Source of the DNA: Linderina pennispora
Lineage: Eukaryota; Kickxellomycota; Kickxellomycetes; Kickxellales; Kickxellaceae
NCBI RefSeq assembly: GCF_002104995.1
Contig: NW_024468389.1
Span: 1 to 26,400 of the forward strand
Direction: 5' to 3'
Length of the DNA stretch: 26,400 nucleotides
Shown here: one piece after another, positions 20,527-26,400 of the stretch
Layout: each line of letters starts with the position of its first letter
Numbering within the stretch: position 1 is the first letter of the stretch
Translations under genes and position numbers: made by a program
The notes under the pieces: model-generated
Database searches by the model: none
The model's input: the letters and a program-made list of their open reading frames with translations, nothing else
Told to the model about the DNA's origin: nothing

Positions 20527-21536
20527 TTTGAATATAGAGGGAGTGCTGTATGATGTTGAGAAGAGTTGGAAATGCTGTCGGAATTGGAGCCCACTAAAAT
20601 TCAGACCTCAAAAATGAGCGCATCGCGCTTATCTCGAGCAGGTGATCTCGATCAAAATCAGATGATCAACTTCAACGACCGCCGTCACGTGAGCATCGGC
20701 TTGATCGCTGCTTGTCGGCAAATTCGTTGTTCCGCTTCAGCACAGCCAGGCAACTATCCGAGCGCCAGAAGGCCTGCCATGGTATCAAGGGGGTAGTTTG
20801 ATAGCCACTTGTGCAACAGACATGGGTTGGGCTAGTCCGCGATATGCAGTCACCAACTCCGTGTCAAGCATGGGCAACATTTGCCTTGCTCGTTTCACGG
20901 AATGTCCTTTTGGCCTTCAATATTGTGCCCAACAATTTATTATTTCAAAACCAGTCAACTATGGCTGTTTGCGCTATACAAGACTGATCATCCACAGCCG
21001 CTGCACGTTAAATATGCTGCCTACTGGCTGGTATGGCGGGGGATTGCCGCACGACAAGTCTCAGGCAGACGGAGGGGCAAGGAAATGCCGGTATTGGATC
21101 CGGATGGATTGCCTTCTCAGCCACTGAACCGCTGCATGATTGGCAATGACGGCGGCAACGGACTGTTTCAACACCGGCCCCAGGCACGTCTCTTGGGTTA
21201 ACTGGCAAATGCGCTAGACTGTTAGTGCAGAGATCTGGGTAGGCAGTTGTCGAATAGAATCTCTTTGGCTGCTTGGGTCCTGGGTTTATAGCAGCTTGCG
21301 CCTGTCGATTCACTGGATCCCTTGTCAGCTACGAAGGGTGGGGCGAAGAGCATCCTGGCCAGTATCAAAAACCAGACTGAGACTGCGGTCCACATGGAAT
21401 GTTTGTTCCACACAGATTGTTTGCAGCTACTTTTACCCACTCCCCGTAAATCCACAGCATCCCCTTCTATTTTCATCCACATTCTCTCCAAAACCGAATC
21501 TCTTCACTCGTCCTCGCAGCGTCAGCTGTGAAGGCT
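20527..21536. other. Intergenic region, about 1 kb
   Basis: Between the complex I subunit gene and GDSL copy A. It contains a CACGTG E-box at ~20686 and short forward frames without recognisable content. From ~21430 the forward strand becomes pyrimidine-rich (CCCCTTCTATTTTCATCC...), as in the leaders of the other two GDSL copies, so the copy A transcript leader probably lies there. Confidence 0.4.
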
Positions 21537-22485
21537 ATGCCTATGCCCGGCACTGAGGACTCACTGCCTGCTACTAGCCCTAGCTCGTACGGCTCTTCTC
21601 TTATTGTCTTTGGCGACAGCCAGAGCGATAATGGCAGCACATATCACTACAGCAACAGCTACATGTGGAACAAATATGTTGCCAAACTTTTGAAGTTGAA
21701 CCTCGAAAACTGGGTCATTGGCGGTTCCACCAACGACAGCAAGTTCGTCCCCGGCTACGGCTGCACCCAGCTAATTCAAAGCACCACCGGCATGATCGCC
21801 TAGTACCTCGCCAACAACACCAATACACCCACACTCAAGAAGCGCTCATCGATCGTTGTAGTTGGCGGTGGTGGCGGTAATTCGCTGTCCTACAGCCTGG
21901 GCGGGCTTTCTGACGGCAGTATCGACATGCAGGGCTTTGTTGATACCCTGGTCAACAATCTGTTCGACAACGTGAAAAATCTGCTGGATGCCGGCTACCC
22001 GAATATCTACCTGCTCACCATGCCCAGCTTCGATGTGATTCCAGCAATTGCTGAATACGGCGTCACTAGCCTGGGCCAGACACTGGCACCAATGCTCGAT
22101 ACGGCGTTTCGCAGGGACCTGAGGAGCCTGTTCTGGACGCATGGCCCGCGCTCCTTTAGGGTCAGTCTCTTTGACCTTGGCAGCGCTTATGATCTGATGG
22201 CCAAGCCAGAGTCTTGCCGCCCTGAACATCACAACGGGCAATGACTGGTGCATCACTTACGCCAAGGACGGCTCTGAAATCTACTGCACTGATCCTGATA
22301 CCCGCTACTATTACGACGACTTCCATACCTCGGGCCGCATCCAGTACATGCTCGGTCTCATTTTTACCAGCACTGTCCACAACCCATTCTTCAGACCAGA
22401 CATCAGGAACCTGGGCTATCTGGCGGCAAAGTACAATGTTGCCAAGAGCAACAACAAGCACAACATCATTGCCAGCAGCCCGTGA
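21537..22485 (+). pseudogene. GDSL/SGNH hydrolase, array copy A (nonsense plus frameshift)
   Basis: The most diverged of three tandem copies. Upstream of the first in-frame ATG (21537) the frame reads ISSLVLAASAVKA, a typical signal-peptide core, but with no ATG before it, so the original start seems lost or mis-sequenced. Block I is VFGDSQSDNG with the nucleophile Ser. Block II-like VIGGSTNDS follows. The frame is stopped by TAG at 21801-21803, exactly where sister copy B has CAG (Gln) before YLANNTN. It then stays open and related (VVVGGGGGNSL with the oxyanion Asn, LLDAGYPNIYLL) to ~22210. There one base change moves the frame for the C-terminal block SLAALNITTGNDWC and YYYDDFHTSG, which holds the Asp-x-x-His pair, to TGA at 22483-22485. 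Either a decayed gene or one needing resequencing; the nonsense change is not an indel. Confidence 0.75.
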
Positions 22486-23039
22486 GGTATGGCAGTAGAC
22501 GCCACATGCCACTGTCCGCATCTAATACAAACAGTTAGTACATGTGGGCTGGAACCCGATCACTGGAAACGCCCTAGACATAATATGCGCCCGGTATACA
22601 TGCCACGCATACCGATTGCTCGGGGCCGAGGGGACCGCTTCTCAATTTGTTATGTAGTCGTTTCGAAATCACACTGGGCGGATGATCGGCGGCCTGATTT
22701 CAGGCTCGATTTTCAGGCAGCTCTTATCCCCATTAACGACAGCGCGCTGTTTCCATATGCCGCGTCAGGAGATAGTCCCCGTTTCCCTCCAGATTAGTTC
22801 CTTATTTAGTTCCTTCGGGATTCACCGTGAATACAACCACCGCTCACTTCCGTGTCGTTATTGGAAGGAGGCCGTGCTGTAGTTGCACAGGAGGCCTAGT
22901 GAAGCCAGCTTACGCTGGCCAAATTTATTTAACCTAAGCCAACTGCTCTTGCGGCTCTTTTGCGAAGAACACCCCCTTCCTTCTTCATCGCGCTTTCCCT
23001 TTATCTCTCTACAACCACAGCCCGATATTTTTTATTATC
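22486..23039. promoter_or_regulatory. Spacer and promoter of GDSL copy B, with TATA-like TATTTAACC at 22926-22934
   Basis: About 550 bp. TATTTAACC lies 114 bp upstream of the copy B ATG. The same 9-mer lies 120 bp upstream of copy C. It is followed by a pyrimidine-rich leader running to the ATG at 23040. No other gene is seen. Confidence 0.45.
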
Positions 23040-24065
23040 ATGCTCCTCAGCTCGCTTTTCCCGATTTCCGCGCTTGCTCTGGGCTCGGTGGCTGCCGCTG
23101 GACTTCCCAAGTGTGTGCCTCCCAAGGAGCGCGCCTCACTGATCATCTTTTGGTGACAGCCTCAGCGACAACGGCCACATGCCGCACTACTCGAACTACT
23201 CCAAGTACTGGGGTGGCCGCTACAGCAACAGCTACATGTGGAAACGAGTACTCGGCCAAGCTGCTGGATCTCAATCTCGAGAACTACGCGATTGGTGGTT
23301 CCACGACCGACAACAAGTTTGCCCCTGCCTACGGTCGCACGCAGCTGATTCCTAGCGTCACTGAAATCGTTCACCAGTACCTCGCCAACAACACGAACGT
23401 CTCAGACTACAAGAAGAAGAACTCGATCATCGCCATTGACGGTGGCGGCAACGACCTCTTCTACAACCTGGACAGCCTGTCGACTGGCAAGATGAGCATC
23501 ACCTACTTTATCGATACATTGGTGCAGAACCAGATAGACAGCATCAAGACCCTTCTCGACGCCGGCTACCGCAAGATCCACCTCCTCAACCTCCCCAGCC
23601 TCACCATGGCGCCTGCTCTCGCTGAGTATGGTCCGGCTGTCCAGGCCCTGGCCGGCATGCTCACGCCTGTGCTCAATGCTGTCTTCCGGACCAAGCTCAC
23701 TGCTCTCCGTCTTAAGAACCCGTCCAAGGCTGCCGAGGTCAAGTTCTTTGACATGCAGAACCTGATGGACCACCAGCAACTCGCCTATGGTTCTGCGTGC
23801 CATCAACGTCACCGACACCAAGAACCCCTGTGTTGTTGACCATGCCGACGGCTCGCAGACGTACTGCACTGATGACGATATCCGCTACTACTACGACTCG
23901 TTCCACCCCAGCGGCCGCCCGCACTACCTGATCGGCGTTGCTTTGCCAACATTGTCCAAGAACCCGTCGTACCCGGTTACCAAGTGGTCCCTCACCGACA
24001 TTGCCAAGCAGTACGACATTGCGCACAGCGACAAGAACCACAACATTCTTGCCAGCAGCGCTTAA
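23040..24065 (+). CDS. GDSL/SGNH hydrolase, array copy B (secreted; frame breaks in homopolymers)
   Basis: ATG at 23040 gives a signal peptide (MLLSSLFPISALALGSVAAA). The frame breaks in a TTTT run at 23148-23151, just before GDSLSDNG (block I nucleophile Ser), giving TGA at 23154. It breaks again in AAA at 23242-23244 (expected MWNEY) and in CC at 23770-23771. Each is one extra base compared with copy C. The intervening frames are fully family-like: YAIGGSTTDNKF, IAIDGGGNDLF (block III, oxyanion Asn), LLNLPSLTMAPALAEYG, and YYYDSFHPSGRPHYLIG with the catalytic Asp-x-x-His. A -1/+1 pair at ~23940-23963 turns the expected GVAFANIVKNP into GVALPTLSKNP. Expected product ~335 residues, a secreted carbohydrate-esterase or lipase-like enzyme. 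Probably a real gene with sequence errors, though decay is possible. Confidence 0.75.
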
Positions 24066-24665
24066 ATTTAAGGACACAACGGCGCTAATCCCTCACCGGT
24101 TAACCTTTTCATTTCGGGCTGAGCTGTGATACGAATACACGTTTTGCCATATTTTAGGTGTGCTAATTGCCACATTTGGCGGAGGCCGGAGTATGCAGTG
24201 CTGTCAATATCCATGTCGTACATGGCGGGTGCGGAGCGAACGGATGACTCGCCCAGCGCCAAGGGTTGTTTGTGTAAAGTAAACAAATGGCGGAGCAGAG
24301 ATCGACGTGGGCTCCCTTCCAGCCTCAACCCTTGGAGCTTTGCCACCCCTTTCATATGATAGGACACTGGTCCTGCCTGCGCCATGAGAAAGTACCCGTT
24401 TTTATTTCAGGTGTGCTCCGTGTTTGGAAGCCCTCGAACTTCTGAGGAGGACATGCCGCCTATTTCAGCACTGCTGTTTGGGCGCATTCGAGCTCAGCCT
24501 GCATGTTCAACGCACGGTGTGGACCATCGCCATGGCGAAGCTTCCTATTTAACCGACATGCCCCGCCCCTTTCCTCAACCTGAATTAAGCATAACCCTCT
24601 CTCATCTTCGCTACCTCCCTCCCCTCCCCTCCCTTCCCAGCCTATTCCTTATCACCATTATTATC
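24066..24665. promoter_or_regulatory. Spacer and promoter of GDSL copy C, with TATA-like TATTTAACC at 24546-24554
   Basis: About 600 bp. TATTTAACC is followed by a strongly pyrimidine-rich leader (CTACCTCCCTCCCCTCCCC...) and an ATTATTATCATG start context. Copy B has a near-identical TTATTATCATG start context. The first 450 bp hold short frames with no recognisable content. Confidence 0.45.
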
Positions 24666-25679
24666 ATGCTTTTCAGCACGCTTGCCCCTATCTCTGCGTT
24701 GCTTCTTGGCTCTGCATTGGCCCAGACGCCGCCCAGCTTTACCACTGGTAGCGACGCCCTTCCCTTATCCTTTTCGCGACAGCCTCCGGACAACGGCTAC
24801 ATGCGCACTACTCCAACTACTCCAAGTACTGGGGCGGCCGTTACGCCAACAGCTACATGTGGAACGAGTACTCGGCCAAGCTGCTGGATCTCAACCTTGA
24901 GAACTACGCGATCGGTGGCTCCACGACGACAACAACTTTGTCCCTGCCTATGGCCGCACGCAGCTGATTCCAGCGTCACTGATACTGTGAAGGCTATTGC
25001 CAACAACACGAACGTCTCAGACTACAAGAAGAAGAACTCGATCATCGCCATCGACGGCGGTGGCAACAACCTGTTTGGTGCCCTGAACGACATCAAGTCG
25101 GGCAAGATGAACATCTTCTACTTTATCGACACCATGGTGCAGAACCAGATCGATAGCATCAAGGCTCTGCTTGACGATGGCTACCGCAAGATCTATCTCC
25201 TCAACCTCCCCAGCCTCACCATGGCGCCTGCTGTCGCTGAATACGGAACCATCGTCTCTGCCCTGGCCGGCATTCTGACGCCGCTCATAAACGCCGCTTT
25301 CCTGGCCAAGCTCGGTATCTTGAAGCTGACCAACATGTCCAAGGCTGCCGAGGTCAAGTTCTTTGACATGCAGGACCTGATGGACACCAGCAACTCGGAT
25401 GTGGTTCTGAACGCCCTCAACATCACCGACACCAAGAACCCCTGTGTTGTTGACCATGCCGACGGCTCGCAGACGTACTGCACTGATGACAATGTCCGCT
25501 ACTACTACGACTCGTTCCACCCCAGCGGCCGCCCGCACTACCTGATCGGCGTTGCCTTTGCCAACATTGTCAAGAACCCGTCGTACGCAATTAACAAGTG
25601 GTCCCTGGCCGATATTGCCAAGCAGTACGCCATGGGAGCCAGCGACAACAAGAACAACATCATCGCCAACGACGCCTAA
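24666..25679 (+). CDS. GDSL/SGNH hydrolase, array copy C (frame open but shifted across block I)
   Basis: ATG at 24666 gives a signal peptide (MLFSTLAPISALLLGSALA, cleavage before QTPPS). The frame is nominally open to TAA at 25677-25679, but comparison with copy B shows missing bases at ~24770-24810 (several), ~24930 and ~24972. From ~residue 36 to ~105 the conceptual protein is therefore out of frame, and the block I nucleophile region (TTCGCGACAGCCTCCGGAC, expected FGDSLSDN) and the MWNEYSAKLL segment are lost. From ~24990 on it is in the right frame: NNTNVSDYKKKNS, IAIDGGGNNLF (block III), LLNLPSLTMAPAVAEYG, YYYDSFHPSGRPHYLIG (Asp-x-x-His), FANIVKNPSYAINKWS. Net shift is zero modulo three, which hides the problem. 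A secreted esterase/lipase-like product if the sequence is corrected. Confidence 0.8.
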   Translation: MLFSTLAPISALLLGSALAQTPPSFTTGSDALPLSFSRQPPDNGYMRTTPTTPSTGAAVTPTATCGTSTRPSCWISTLRTTRSVAPRRQQLCPCLWPHAADSSVTDTVKAIANNTNVSDYKKKNSIIAIDGGGNNLFGALNDIKSGKMNIFYFIDTMVQNQIDSIKALLDDGYRKIYLLNLPSLTMAPAVAEYGTIVSALAGILTPLINAAFLAKLGILKLTNMSKAAEVKFFDMQDLMDTSNSDVVLNALNITDTKNPCVVDHADGSQTYCTDDNVRYYYDSFHPSGRPHYLIGVAFANIVKNPSYAINKWSLADIAKQYAMGASDNKNNIIANDA

Positions 25680-26400
25680 CTTTTCATGACCCCTCAATAG
25701 ACATCAGCTCATTTGAAAGCCAGTTCTCGTACAGCCGAATGTTGGAAATCGCATGCTCGGCATTCCGCTCCGTCTCCTTTGTGCAAACCGATTGGCAATT
25801 CCCTGTTCATTCAAGAACCCATTTGCACTCGCTGCAGTGTTGAATGTGCCAGATCCACACTGGTAATAAAATATCTTGGCATTTCACCCATCTGTAGGGA
25901 TCCAGTAGATCTCTAATAAGTACGGTGCAGCAGCAATGAACTCCGCTTTGTTTTGGGGTTCAGGGCAGCTGTCGGCATATCGGCCGGCTCGGAACCAACA
26001 TGTCGAACCAAACATCTAATGGTCCTGCGTGCTTGGGGCAGCTATTTCTATTTCCACGGCGGTATGTATGAAGTGCGCCTGATCGGGCATCTGCGCTCTT
26101 GAGATAACCTGTATACCTGTTTTAAAGTGCCAGTCAGATATACTGGACTCTGCAGCATTCTGTATTGCTCTGGCAGCCAAGCAGGCGCTGTAATAGCATG
26201 GTTCATTCTGCCCTCCCACATTTGCAGTCAGTGCGAGTATTCTGCCCACACTCTAAAATGCAAAAGCGTGTGCGCCTGGACGTACCACGGTAGGCGCCCT
26301 TGGAAAGGGACAGCGGCCCAGCTGCATGCCTTCACTGGCCAGCTATTCCTGTAAACACAAGGTTTTGCTGGGGTTGATCACCCGGCTCCTTTTTATTTTT
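25680..26400. other. Intergenic, right edge
   Basis: About 720 bp with only short, uncharacteristic frames on both strands. A 77-codon reverse frame at 26016-26249 has no recognisable feature. No fourth GDSL copy is visible before the window ends. Confidence 0.5.

Noticed and set aside
20581-20796. Small forward frame (MSASRLSRAGDLDQN...) divergent from the complex I subunit gene
   Set aside because: Short, with no recognised motif, and in sequence that otherwise looks like promoter; insufficient support to annotate.

Overview
The window looks like chromosomal DNA from a filamentous, early-diverging fungus. The evidence is a Furry/Tao3/Mor2 cell-morphogenesis protein, a family GT3 glycogen synthase, a fungal-type complex I 9.5 kDa subunit, spliceosomal introns with GTAAGT/GTAGGT donors and a perfect TACTAAC branch point, GC-rich coding DNA with AT-richer intergenic DNA, and expanded secreted SGNH/GDSL hydrolases. 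Kickxellomycotina (Coemansia/Linderina-like) is my best guess for the lineage, but this is inference. I see no CRISPR array, rRNA, tRNA, transposon or viral gene.

Layout. 1-212 (-): the N-terminus of a major facilitator transporter that runs off the left edge. 213-1877: mostly non-coding. 1878-9585 (+): a very large HEAT/ARM-like Furry/Tao3/Mor2 scaffold gene, recognisable end to end but broken by about eleven single-base frame changes plus at least two in-frame stops near the N-terminus. 11030-11807 (+): an unidentified disordered, possibly nuclear, protein. 12012-14246 (-): intact two-exon glycogen synthase. 15212-16420 (+): intact secreted GDSL-type hydrolase, divergent from glycogen synthase across a 965-bp promoter region. 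16581-17195 (-): hypothetical protein with a VPPQN repeat. 18521-19814 (+): ZIP zinc transporter with one homopolymer frame break. 20089-20526 (-): a three-exon, 66-residue complex I subunit that only becomes visible after splicing by eye. 21537-25679 (+): a head-to-tail array of three GDSL hydrolase copies, all with lesions. 25680-26400: nothing convincing.

The genes are housekeeping and secretory and are probably independent transcription units. They do not form an operon or a recognisable metabolic cluster. The window's most striking property is the uneven distribution of frame breaks. Glycogen synthase, the first GDSL hydrolase and the 3' half of the Furry gene are essentially clean. The 5' half of the Furry gene, ZIP membrane segment 2 and the GDSL array carry many +1/-1 changes. 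Several lie in homopolymers, and some compensate within a few codons. This fits local consensus errors in the assembly better than genuine decay. The clear exception is GDSL copy A, which also carries a CAG-to-TAG type nonsense change and no visible initiator codon before its signal-peptide-like stretch.

I did not find a convincing previously undescribed biological system. The most useful results are the hidden complex I gene, the degenerating GDSL array, and the masked frameshift in GDSL copy C that would mislead automatic annotation.
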